A stretch of 64,000 nucleotides of DNA from Flammula alnicola (lineage: Eukaryota; Basidiomycota; Agaricomycetes; Agaricales; Strophariaceae). Positions 22,831 to 34,000 of the stretch are shown in pieces; the first letter of the stretch is position 1; each line of letters opens with the position of its first letter. Below the pieces are notes generated by a model, which did no database searches, was not told where the DNA came from, and was given only the letters and a program-made list of their open reading frames with translations. The stretch is from the NCBI GenBank assembly GCA_015499995.1, contig JADNRV010000151.1, positions 1 to 64,000 of the forward strand, in the 5' to 3' direction. A program made the position numbers and the translations under genes.

Positions 22831-23606
22831 AGGCGATTGCGGTGAGTGGGTGGTTTTATATGTATGCTGCTGGCGATGTAGGTTTGTTTAAGATTGAGGC
22901 AGGGTGAGAAATTCAGCTGCGGGACTACTTGTGGCGTATGGGTGTAGATGCATTTTGATTGTCTGATTCTCGCACTTTTAGGAATGCTGCGGATCGGACG
23001 AATGCCGTTGACGCTGTGGGGCTGCGATGTTTCTCCTGCGGTCTGATGGCGCCAAGGGCAGAAGTCGTTGGGTCAATGCTTGTCGGGGGTGTGAATAAGG
23101 ACAAAACGTTGTCGATGACAAATGTTCGAGAAGGTGGGCGGTGTCGACCGCGCTCAGTTCGTCACACATGAGCTCCGTGGTCCGTGGACGGATGGATGAT
23201 ACTAGGATGTTTGAGTTTGGGTGAACGAAGCCTCAGTGTGGTAGAGAGGAAGTGTGAGTTACTCGAGCACGGTGGGCAAATCGTGGACACTACACAGGGA
23301 AGTAGAGTGACTTTGAATCATTCTTTTCTTATTCCCTACATCGCATCCTTGCGTGGCAATTTACTTGCAGCATCTAAATCAGCTTCGCGTAGAGTCTCTG
23401 GACCTGCGAGCATCCCGTCGCTTTCGGCGGTCCTGACAAGTCCTGGACGTCCTGACATTCAGAGCCAAATGAGGGTCATTGCCATATTTATCTCAACACT
23501 GCCTCAGACAAACGATATCGCATTGCCCATTGCACACAACGATAAAACCACTGGCGCTCGACCACTAATTTGGGACGGCCACTAAAACTTCTCGCAGTCT
23601 TCCACG
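22831..23606 (-). repeat. Orphan F-box gene 5' flank
   Basis: On the minus strand from about 23,230 to 22,950 this matches the 5' flank of the F-box genes, including the CCATCAGACCGCAG block. No F-box coding sequence follows; OTU-derived sequence does. The rest to 23,606 is spacer before NACHT C. Confidence 0.6.
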
Positions 23607-23719
23607 CCAACCATTTCTAAGTGAGATTTCCCTAGATCTACGTACTAACTAAACTCTACGCCGCTCACGCTATTTGCTGTTCTTTAGCGCGCCTTCAGAA
23701 GTTCCACAGAAAATCGAGA

Positions 23720-25824
23720 ATGGCTTACTTTGAAGACCCTCGAGACGTTTATATTTCCGGTGGTACATTCAATGGAAGATTTAATACTAGATTAACTGGT
23801 GCGTAACAAGGCTATGTGCTAGCTAAACCTTCGTAACTTAGGCTATTTTGTAGGGCTTCAAATATTATCTCAGAGTATCACACTCGGCGCAACACATGAT
23901 GCTGGACAACACGATCCTCCTTCAAAGTGTCATCCGGGTACACGCAAAAAAATAGTGAAGACCATCCTCAAGTGGACACGTGGGCCTCTTGAGACCGACG
24001 AGTCGCGAATATTCTGGATGAATGGTCCAGCGGGCGTAGGAAAGACAGCAATCGCACGGACGGTCTGCGAGCGACTACTGGAGTCCGGTCAACTTGGAGC
24101 AAGCTTCTTCTTTTCACGAATGGCAGCTGGCCGGAACACCTACGAATCCCTCTTTCCTGCCATTGCATACCAGCTCGCTAGTGCCGACCGACCGACGATT
24201 CGCAAAGCAATTGAGGAGAAAGTCAAGAACGATCCTGCGATTCCGAAGAAAAATATGAAGCTCCAACTCAAAAAGCTGATCATTGAACCCCTTCGGCTAC
24301 TCGATCCGGCTACAAGCCCCCTCATCATCGTTATTGATGGACTCGATGAATGCCAAGGAGAGACAACCCAGAAAGAAATAGTCCAACTCTTGGGCTCCCT
24401 GTCTCGATACAGACATCTTCCTGTCAAGTTTATCCTGACGAGCCGACCTGAGCCTTGGATTCAACACGAGTTCGACACTTCGCCGTTATTGCCGCATACT
24501 CGTCGAATGTTTCTTAAGCAAACATCAGAGACGGACGAAGATATTCGGACGTTTCTTCGATCGGGGTTCACAAATATCTGCAGTGCCCCGGACCACCAAC
24601 GGACGATGGCAAATGTATGGATGCCCTGGCCGAGCCCCAGCGTTGTTGATGAGTTTGTTGAAAGGGCTTCGGGACAATTCATCTATGCCTCGACAGTGCT
24701 TAAATTTGTCGGCGACCCATCCAATCGACCCACTGTTCAGCTCAACCTTATCCTCAGTGCGATCAGGGCTTCGAAAATTGGTAACTTGACCAATCCCCTT
24801 GCCGTCCTCGATCAGCTGTACATCCAGATTCTCTCAACATCTCCAGACAAGCAGCAGACCTTGGATGTTTTGGGCACTGTCATTGCCCTGACTGAGACCA
24901 CTGGTATCAATCGCTTTAGTCATGAACATCCAGCGTGTTATTCAACCAACCACTGTCGCGTCATGGAAGAGCTCCTTGGTCTTCAACCCGAGAAGGCTTT
25001 GAGGACAATCTGGTCCCTGGTAGATTTTTTCCAGAATGGCTCGGTCAAATTCTTCCATAAATCCTTCCCGGACTTTCTGCTTGATGCTTCTCGGTCTGGT
25101 GATTACTTTATTGACATGAATGTGATGCATGGTCGCATGGCCCGCGCATGTTTCAAAATGATCAGACTCAACCCTGATATAGGTGAGACCTAGCCTTGTG
25201 CACCGTATCTACTGCTTATCAGTGTTGATTCATTGTTAAAAACAGCCATACCAGCCTGGTATGGTTCACATGCTGGGACACTCAAGGGGTATGCGTTTTA
25301 TTGCTGGGACCATCACTGGATGTTATCCCCAGTATCTGACCAGGACCAACTTTGTGATGAAATCAAGAGTATTAATGCTTCCTTATTTTATCACCACCTC
25401 ATGAAGGAAGGGATTTGTGAAACGGCTTGGCATATGTTCCGAGAGAGGTATACCTTAATTGTTATTTCTCTCTTTCTGAAAATGGCAAAATAGGACTAAC
25501 TGGAATGAAAACCTTCCTTCCAGACACAAAGAATCATCAGAGATTTTCCAAAGGGATTTTGCGCGCCTACCCCGTCGAAAAGGTAATTGCCTAGAGTCGA
25601 TAGAGGTGGGTACCAGTCCCTTCTGCGCAATAACATTGTTTATTTCTGCCTTGACAAATGGACTTGATCCTCCTCAGGAATGCCATCGTCGCAGCCGCCC
25701 TAGCAAAGCATCTATATATTATCGAGCAGCGTGCCGGGTTTTTTGGGACCTGAGAAAGAGATACAAGAAGCAGAGAGAAAGCTACCTGGATGGATATGGT
25801 TCTGAAGAGCTACGGTTGAACTAG
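23720..25824 (+). CDS. NACHT-domain STAND NTPase (NLR-like), copy C, intact
   Basis: Exons 23720-23798, 23854-25182, 25246-25447, 25524-25605, 25678-25824 give 612 residues in frame. The N-terminal exon reads MAYFEDPRDVYISGGTFNG. Walker A (GPAGVGKTAIA), Walker B (LIIVIDGLDE) and TSRPEPW are intact. Segments such as ITLGATHDAGQHDPPSKCHP and SADRPTIRKAIEEKVKNDP put it in a second sub-lineage with E and H. The C-terminal exon encodes PSKASIYYRAACRVFWDL and ends EELRLN, the clearest version of the family's C-terminus. Convergent with the F-box remnant at 26.2 kb. Confidence 0.85.
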
Positions 25825-26227
25825 AAACATACAGTACATATGACTTTAACGAGTGATAGTTGGACTCTCCTCTGCGTGCTCGAGAGGAGCGTACATCCCA
25901 ACGCAATCCCAACGTCCCCACATTGAATGCCGGGAGATCACGAATGTAGATACGAATCATTGCTCTCAAAAAATACATGGCTTCCCGGTCCTCGTGAGGG
26001 AACAAGAGAGGAAGAGATATATAGTATATATACGGTATAACGTAGTAGTAATACAATACAATACAACTGGTCATATGTGGTCGACGCCAAGTGGTGAATA
26101 TCTATATACACACATGCAGTACGTGCATGTATCGGTAGATGTGCAAGTCGGAGGTATCAAGAGTCGGAGGTATGTACGGTGATGATGTCCGTCCAAGCAG
26201 ACAATTCGAAACCACCCTCCAACTAAC

Positions 26228-26460
26228 TCAACTCGCCCTCAACTCGGCCTTCAACTCCCTAACCAAGCCCCACGCAAGCACCTTCAGCGGCTCCTTCTTC
26301 CCAGGCACCCTCGGCACCTCCACAATCGTCTGCTCGTGGTTCATCACGGGTTTGTTGTTGTGCTTGGGGTTGTTGGGAGGAAGGGTTTTTGATCGAGGTT
26401 TTAGAATTGGAGGTGTTCTTGGTGTTGGGAGGAGCCGCGGCGGCGGAGGGAGAGGAAAAG
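26228..26460 (-). pseudogene. F-box-like gene, C-terminal remnant (copy 4)
   Basis: Only the last part of the F-box gene remains: VPGKKEPLKVLAWGLVREL before the stop at 26228, preceded by a degraded Ser/Pro-rich stretch. The helical core and F-box motif are gone. It ends next to an unrelated decayed gene (26579-27935), so a deletion or insertion removed the rest. Confidence 0.7.
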
Positions 26461-26578
26461 TCAATGAAACACCCCCAGCAATAAAACGAAGGGAAAAAAG
26501 AGTACATTTGAGTATCAACGCGTACTACATCGTCCAAGCATGTCCAAGAAAAAGGAAAAGCAGGTGGCTGAGGGGAAA

Positions 26579-27935
26579 TCACTCTGTTTTCAGGGAACCA
26601 GGCGACGCCCTAGCGTGAAGGCGTTCCTCAGCGACGAAGTGCTGCCTTTTCTCCAAATCTAAAAAGCAAAATGAGAAAGTGAGGTCAGCCAACCACAGAG
26701 TTAGGAAGGAACGCACAAGGATGGACCATGAGCCCACATCGCTGCACCAACCCTATTCGAAATCGTTAACACCAGGCCAATAATGGGTATGCCCTCTAGG
26801 AGGGTAGCTATGAATCCGAACACTGTCAAGCTAGGCGTTAATAGCAATGAGTATAACTTGTAAAACGAGGTAAGAGTAAACCGTACCTCGATAATCCCAT
26901 TTCCGCTCTTCCATAAAAACGGCGACTTGCTGTTTCGTCATTTTCTTTGATGCGAAGTATTATTTTATTTATTGGAGCAATTAAAATTTAAATGTATAGT
27001 TTGAGGAAGAAGAAAGGTGGGCTTACGCGTCGCTAAAGAAAGTGGGACGTTTCGAGGGCCTTGAACCACGCAGAGACGGCCATGCCTGCGAAGGGATAAG
27101 CTTGGAAGGGCGAGAGCAAAATCAGACAAGTAGAACAGGCGAACAACCAAAGAAAAAATATAGCATGGCGTTCAAGACCCACTTCGTTTGATAACGAAAG
27201 CCCAAACCATCCCCTCAACCACTTGTCGACGAACTTCCGCCGTGCCGACTCGACCTCCATCTTGGAAGGGTTCTTCCGTTCCTCGACGTATGGCTGCCAG
27301 AAATCTGGGCCTTTACCACGAGACGCGACGGTTTGGTCCCAGGCGCGATCTCGCGCGATGCGAATGTTTTGTTGAGGAAGAAGCGGAGGATTTGCTTATT
27401 TGCGAGCCGAGTATCATTATAGCTGCGTCTGGGAAAAATATCCACGGTTTAGAGATCGAAAACCAAGAGTTAAGAAACAGACGCACAAGTATGTAATTGC
27501 GTTGAATGGGATTTTTATAGCCGAACATAATATCATGCGACAGGCCAATGATCCTTGGTGCGCTATCTCGCGCCAAATGAGTGCGCGCAAAGACTGCCAA
27601 AAACACAGTAAACGCACTTCACAAGAAACAGCTCGATGATTTTCTTCTGAATCGAAAACGTCAAGAACGCCTATCCATTCCCAAATCATGGGCAGAGCAC
27701 GACTCGTATTGGTGTCAGCGCAACGAAACGCGCCCACTATTGCCCCGCGGCGAGTCGCATGTTTACATTTCCCCCAGGCCGGCTCGTAGAGGGTTTTTTT
27801 TTCCGTGAATAGCTTGCACACGCCCACCAGACCGGCGTAGGAAGGTGGAAATTCCAGCCGTTTCAGGTTTGGAGCGACGCGTTCTGCTGCTTTTTCGAAT
27901 AGGGCTTGTTGGGCTTCCGGGCGGTCTGCTGTCAA
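26579..27935 (-). pseudogene. Decayed multi-exon membrane protein gene (resembles the Rrt8/EI24-like group)
   Basis: Reads from ATG at 27935 (MTADRPEAQQALFEKAAERV) through fragments in several frames: SYAGLVGVCKLFTEKKTLYE, GLSHDIMFGYK, RAWDQTVASRGKGPDFWQPY, RKFVDKWLRGWFG and PFAGMAVSAWFKALETSHFL. It ends GAAMWAH then, across an intron, DLEKRQHFVAEERL. I recall this as a conserved fungal family of small multi-pass membrane proteins related to spore-wall/lipid-droplet Rrt8; the name is tentative. Breaks seen: an extra A in the run after MFGY (about 27,520), an in-frame TAG after SHFL (about 27,033) and an extra T before SNRVGAAMW (26,758-26,764). Several plausible introns remain (for example 26886-26824). 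It is unrelated to the surrounding repeats. Confidence 0.65.
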
Positions 27936-28039
27936 CGACGTGACTCCCTCAGTAAAGAGTCCAGAACAGTGACTTAGTTAGTGGCGAACAGGAAGAAAAA
28001 CAGGAACGTGGTGGCGTTTATGGTGTGGTGGCGTGGTTG

Positions 28040-28380
28040 TGCAAAGAAGATCGAGGGCCACTGGCAGGCATATAGGACTACTTTGAATTGACTTTGAATT
28101 GACATTTTGCTCTTCCAGAGAGACAGAACCCATCATGGATTTCCGATTACCTGCTACCACGTCGACAATGTAGCTGCATAGCGTCGATAAGGGTGAGTAA
28201 CAGTCCTTTGTGAGCAATAACGTTATTTATTTCTGCCTCGACACCTATTAAATAAAACGGACTTGGTGCTTAATAGGAATGTCGTCGATACAGGATTTTT
28301 GTGGCCCGGTGAAGAGATACAACCGGACCTGATGGACAGGACTCGAGATACGAGAGGCACATGAGCAGAGAATGTAAGTA
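28040..28380 (+). pseudogene. Orphan 3' end of a NACHT gene
   Basis: Matches exons 4 and 5 of the NACHT genes with their introns: a TTCCAG acceptor near 28,120, ATAAGG|GTGAGT near 28,192 and TTAATAG|GAATG near 28,275. Stops interrupt it. It is convergent with the intact F-box gene, as in the complete NACHT/F-box pairs. Confidence 0.6.
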
Positions 28381-28732
28381 AGTAGCTGCCTAGAGAGATA
28401 TGATTGTGAACCCGACTCGGAAAGATACTGATATCAAACAAAGCACTTAAGCGCTCACGTACTTAGCTCGCGCAGATGATTCAGATGCTTTTTTCTCTTT
28501 CTCTTTATATACAGTATATACACAATATTACGTAGAGGTATAAGTAACGACAGTACAATCAATCATATCTAATCCAGTGGTAGATACGTATATACACCGC
28601 ATATCCGGTGCATCTACGAGTATCGGAAGACATACAATCAAGGTATAGGTATCAAGAGTCAAAGGTATGCACAACAACGACAACGACATCCGTCCAAACA
28701 GAAAATTCCAAACAACCCTCACCTCAACTCAC

Positions 28733-30082
28733 TCAACTCGCCCCCAACACCGCCCTCAACTCCCTAACCAAACCCCACGCAAGCACCTCCAGCGGCTCCT
28801 TCCTCCCCGGCACCCTCGCGATCTCGGCAATCGTCCGCCCGCGGTTCAGCACCAGGCCGATGCGGCGCGGGGAGAATGAGATGGAGAGGGAGGGGAAGGG
28901 GAGCGGGGTGAGTTTCGGGGGGTGTTGGTGTGGGGGGTGGATGGCGAGGCGTTTAGACAGGGTTTTGGTATTGGTGTTGGGCTTGGTGTTGGTGTTGGCG
29001 TTGGGCGGAGTAGCTGAGAAGGGGGAGGGAGAGGAGGGGGTATGTGGAGAGGAGGCGCCGGAGGAAGATGCGGGCGAGGAGGGTTTTTTGAAGAAGGAGC
29101 GCCAGGTTGAAGTGGGTTTGGGTGATGGTACAGACGCTGGCGCTGGCGCTGGTGGTTGTGTTTGTGTTTGCGCAGGCGCCGAGGTCGTCGAAGAAAACGA
29201 CGGCGAAGGCGACAGCGGCTCCGAACCCAAACTGAGCACAGACGACGAACTCTGCGACCCCTCCGAACTCGCAGCGTACATCCTTCTCGGCGTCTGGCCA
29301 CCACCTTGCCCGTCCCATCCAGGCACACTCACAACGCCCTCCCTCACGCCGTAAATCCGCACCAAGTCCTCTAGGCGTGCCCGGGGCTGCGCGACGTCGA
29401 ACAAGTCCCGAAACGCGTCCTCGCGGTCCATGTGCAGCTCCGACTCGTCCGCGAAGACGTCTTGGCGGACTTTGAGGAGGATGAAGCGGTCGAGGACGGG
29501 GGTCTCGCGGTGGGGTGTCAGCAAGGGGGACGTGTCTGGGGTGTAGGTATAAGGCGACGACGATGGGGAGGGCGACTCGTATGCGGGCGGGGCGCCGGTG
29601 AGAGTTGGGGTAGATGGAGCACTGGGGTGGGTGTTTGGGGATGAGGCAGCGGCGGGGACGCCCATCGGGAACGGGTCGCTCGAGTACCCCGGGCGGATGA
29701 GCGCCTCGTACGCGGGGAGGTATGTCGAGCGCAGCACGTGCATGCTCGCGATGTACAGCTGCCGCGACACCAGCCGCAGCGATGTGGAGAGCCAGAAGAG
29801 CGTCTTGCGCTGCCGCTCGGGCTTGGTGTCTTCGTAGTAGGCGGTGTCGTACCGGTCGTGCGGGTTGTAGGAGGGCAGCTGGGGCTTGCCCTGCGGGAAG
29901 GTGTGGTGGATGATCTGGAGGAGGATGTGTGGGGGTAGGGAGGTCAGCGTGGGTTTGGAGTTTGGGGGCAGAGGGAGAGGGAGAGAGGTTAGGGTGTGCG
30001 TGGAGCCGCCGTAGAAGGAGGAGGAGCGGCTGGAGTGGTAGGGAGGAGGAGGTAGCATGATGAATTTGTCGTCGATGATCAT
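28733..30082 (-). CDS. F-box-like protein, intact copy 1
   Basis: Intronless, 449 residues. The ATG at 30082 is chosen because copy 2 starts at the same place (MIIDDK), after a CCTACC/CCCACC context; the frame is open further upstream but that part matches only flank sequence. Residues 48-62 (SLPPHILLQIIHHTF) fit an F-box helix. Residues 85-125 form a conserved helical core (QRKTLFWLSTSLRLVSRQLY). The middle is Pro/Ser-rich and probably disordered, and the C-terminus is basic and conserved (FPSLSISFSPRRIGLVLN). Presumed SCF ubiquitin-ligase adaptor; no substrate-binding repeats are seen. Divergent from the OTU gene with a 960-bp shared upstream region. Confidence 0.8.
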   Translation of the reverse strand: MIIDDKFIMLPPPPYHSSRSSSFYGGSTHTLTSLPLPLPPNSKPTLTSLPPHILLQIIHHTFPQGKPQLPSYNPHDRYDTAYYEDTKPERQRKTLFWLSTSLRLVSRQLYIASMHVLRSTYLPAYEALIRPGYSSDPFPMGVPAAASSPNTHPSAPSTPTLTGAPPAYESPSPSSSPYTYTPDTSPLLTPHRETPVLDRFILLKVRQDVFADESELHMDREDAFRDLFDVAQPRARLEDLVRIYGVREGVVSVPGWDGQGGGQTPRRMYAASSEGSQSSSSVLSLGSEPLSPSPSFSSTTSAPAQTQTQPPAPAPASVPSPKPTSTWRSFFKKPSSPASSSGASSPHTPSSPSPFSATPPNANTNTKPNTNTKTLSKRLAIHPPHQHPPKLTPLPFPSLSISFSPRRIGLVLNRGRTIAEIARVPGRKEPLEVLAWGLVRELRAVLGAS

Positions 30083-31042
30083 GGTAGGTGGGCGGTTTTT
30101 ATGTATGTTGCTGGCAATATAAGATCGAAGCAGGGAGGTTGGTGGTGAGTGACTCGGTGAGAGATTCTGCTGGCTGGCTGCGGGAGTGGTGGGTGTCGAT
30201 AGACTTTGATTCTCTCGTATTTTTAGGGCGGTGGAATGCTGCGGAGAGAAATGCCGTTGGCACTGCGGGACTGCGATGTTTTGTCTGCGGTCTGATGGCG
30301 CTAAGGGTAGCGTCGTAGGGTCGGCGCTTGTCGGGAGTGTGAATGAGAACAAGAGGCAAGAGGTTGTCACTGACAAAAGGCAACGAGCGTTCGAGATTCG
30401 AAGGTGGGTCGACCGTGTAACAGTGTGTTCAACTCGTCATGCAATGTTGGATTGGTCCGTGGACCGATATATGACAGGATGGACGATGTACCTGGGTCTC
30501 GGCCCCGGGGACGGCACGGTGTGGGATGTTAACAGCGCGTGTAGGCCACGCGGATCGATGAGGTAACCCCAACGCGGTCATCCCCTATGCAAGATTTACA
30601 CGCGATAATCACGTCCAGCCGCTCTTATATCTTCTCAAGTTCATTTCTTCATCTTCCTCCTTCTTCGTCTTCGCAGTTCTACACTTGCACTAGGAAAGCT
30701 CCTCCTCGCGTCCTGATTGCACGGCAGCTTTGGCATCACATCAAAAAATTGAAGGCGGAGGGTCCGGGGTCCAGACCAACTATCGAGACCCCGTGATCGA
30801 GGGATCCCACTTCAAACTGCAACCACCACCATCGAACAGCCTCCCCATCACTCTTTGACTCTTTCTTCGCCTCCGTACTTTTTTTATATCTCTCTCTCTT
30901 GTCCCTTCTCTCCTCTCTCCCTAATTTTCCCTCGCTCGCGGACAATTCTGACTTTTACGACCCACACCAGACGACTGTTATAGCAGCCCCCCCTAGAGCA
31001 CACGACGGCACCGACGCTCCACCCAGACGTAGAACATATAGC
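30083..31042. promoter_or_regulatory. Bidirectional spacer between F-box copy 1 and the OTU gene
   Basis: 960 bp with divergent starts at both ends. The F-box side (30,083-30,450) is the block duplicated elsewhere as F-box 5' flank. The OTU side has a pyrimidine-rich stretch (about 30,880-30,950), common before basidiomycete start sites. No gene is seen inside. Confidence 0.5.
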
Positions 31043-34000
31043 ATGGCAAAGAGGAACCACAAGGGCGCTAAAGGTCCTGCTCCCCATAGTGAGTCGTTTT
31101 GCTTGCTGCATAAAATCTTTCCCGTCTTTCTCCCCACCCATTTTCCGTCGTGTGCGTCCATGCTGCCGTTTCTGTTTTTGGCCTCGTTGCTTCTCCCTGT
31201 TCCTCCCTTTTCCTTCCCTCTCCCTTGTTACAAGTTCTGTATTCCGCATCTTCCAGCGTACTGCCGTTGCCCTTCCGTACCCTTATCCCCCTCATCCCTC
31301 TTCGGGATGCGGTCCAGACACCGCTGGATGACAGATACCCCGAGCCGACGCCGAGCGGGCGGCGGGTGCGGCTTACTCCGTTCGTTCCACTTTTTCTTCC
31401 GCGCACCCCACACTTGCTTCCGTGTCTGTCCTCGGTCTGCTCGGTTTAGCTCTTCGTTCCTTCATTCGTTGGGTTTCGCGTGCGGACTCGGTGCATAATT
31501 TTTGTCGCGCCTTCGCCGTTGTCTTTCCGTCGTCGTCGCTTTTCTCTCTCACTGTTCTCTTTCGTCTGTTCCTCCTCGTCGTTGTCGTCGTTGTCCCTCG
31601 TCCCCTCTCTCTTCTATTTGCCCTGTCCTTCACTTCTCTCTCTTCCATCCTACACCAGCAAGTGAACATGAGCTAACACCCCCTCTCCCTCTCACCCCAC
31701 TATAGTCCGCCCACGCACAACAAGATCATCCAAAGGCCGCGTACGTCCTCCCTTCCTATCCCCGTGTATCGCTCCCTGCCTGACTCTTCTCCCTTCTCCC
31801 TTCTCCCATCTTCTCCCTCTCCGTCTGCTCCCTCCTCTTCCCTCCCTCTCCTCCCTCTTCTTCCTTCCCACCCTACCGCTCCACCCCACAAAAACAAATA
31901 CCACCCAAACGACAAAAAGCTCCTCACACCCCACCCAAACCCGAACCAGCTCTTATCCACCCAGCTCTCCCTCCTGGGTCTTTACGCCGCCCCGACGATC
32001 GGGGATGGGAATTGTCTGTTCCGCGCGCTGGCGGACCAGGTGCATGGGAGTGCGGTGTTGCATGGGGAGGTGAGTTGTTTTTTGGTTTTTTGGTTTTTTT
32101 GGTTTGAGGGATTTGGTTTGAGGGATTTGGGATGAGGGGTTTGGAGTTTGGAGTTTGGAAAGAGAGAGAAAAAGAGAAAGTCGGGTGTTTTGGGTTGGAT
32201 GAGGTTTGCGCTTTGTGCTGCGGAGCCCGAGATTGGTTGGAGGCTTGAGCTGGGTCGACTTGAGAAGACGCGAATGTCAGATGCATGCTGCTGATTGGTT
32301 GGACGTTGCGCGTGTCGCGTCTGGGCGGTGCGGTGGTTTGGGTTTCGTGGGTTCTGGTACATCGGCTCTTGACTCTACTTGTTGGCTGCTGTTGGGCTGG
32401 TTTGGCTGGGCGAGTCGACGATGGTTGGCGTTTGTCGTTGGTCTTGTCTGTGTTTCCGTATTTCGTGTTCCGTGTTCCGTGTTTCGTGGTGTCCTGTCTC
32501 CTCTCTTCGACTCCTACCTGAATTTAAAGATTTCAAGTCCAACGCTAACTATTCCCACCCTTCCTCTCGCACAGGTAAGGAAACAGATCTGCGACTGGAT
32601 CGAGGCGCACGGCGAGCGGTACGAGGGGTTCGTGGAGATGGGAAATGGGGATGAGAGTGATGATGATAGCGGTAAAGCGGGTAAGAGTCGGCGGGGTAAG
32701 GAGAAGGAGAAGGAGAAAAAGGGGAAGGCTCTTGAGGGGATGGGTAAGGAGGGAAAGGAGGGGAAGGGCAAGGAGGAGGAGGGGCCGTCGAAGAGGCTGC
32801 TGGCGTATTTGCGGAGTATGCGGGAGAATGGTGAGTGGTTTTGATTTGGAGATCCCTTTTCTGTTTTGGTTGGGTGGAGGTTTTAGTTTAGAATGCGCTT
32901 GCTGGCGTTGGTTGGTTGGATTTTTAGGTTGGGCGTTCGCGTTAGTGCGGTTTCGGATTCTAGACGCTTACCGAACTCCTCGGCCTTTTGGTCATCGAGC
33001 TAGTTGGTGCTCGTGCTATCCCGCATTTGCTTTCGCTTGTGGTTTGTAGATGGTCATGTTCTGCCATATGCTATTCGCATCTTGTGGATGCATCTTGTGT
33101 GCTGTTGGCTCCGCATTTGGTTGGATTGCGGATCGGGTTTCGCTTTAGCTGCGGGAGTTTTGGTCACCGGAGTTGGGCTTTGGCATTAGTGCATCGAGCC
33201 GGCGTCGACTTCGATGCCGTGTGTGGTCTCTGAATGATCATGGTCATGTCCAGTTATACTCGTCGATGCCTCCGCCTTTCGATTCTTGTATCATTTTTGA
33301 TTCGTGAGATGATCGTGGGCGCTAACCAAACTCCTCTCTTCCCTCTTCCCCTCCTACTTTCTCTCCTCTCTATCTCGGATCCCCCTCTTCTTCTGTAGCG
33401 ACGTACGGCGGACACATGGAACTCTCGGCCTTTGCGCACATGACACGGCGGAACGTCAAAGTCGTCCAGCCGGGCTTGGTGTACGTTATCGAGTGGAGGG
33501 CGGGCGGGTCGTCCTCTTCATCATCGTCTGCACCGTCGTCGCAAGCCTCGTCCTCGTCCTCGTCGTCCAAACCACAACCTCAGCCCGAGCCCGAGCCCGA
33601 GCTCACGCCTGACCTGACAACAACAACAACAGCAACAACAGCAACGGCAGCGATGACGACGACGCCTGAACGCCGCCGCTCGACACGCACGCCGAGCCTT
33701 GGTGTGAGCCCGCGGAAGCCCAAGGTGGAAGAGGGCAAGGAGGTGCAGAAGGTCCGCACGGGGCATGGGTATTATGTGCTCGAGGAGGTTACTAGTGATG
33801 AGGAAGAGGAGGAAGAGGAGAAAGAGGAGAACATGGAGGGCGAGGAGGATGAGGGGCAACGCACGGTGGAGGAGGAGGAGGAGGATGGAGGTCCGACGAT
33901 TTATGTTGCGTGAGTGCTTTTTTTATGTTCGCTTTTGGTTTGGTATTTGTTGGTTTTCGTGCCTTTTTTTTTTTGGCTTGTCTCGTGGTTTCACGGTATT

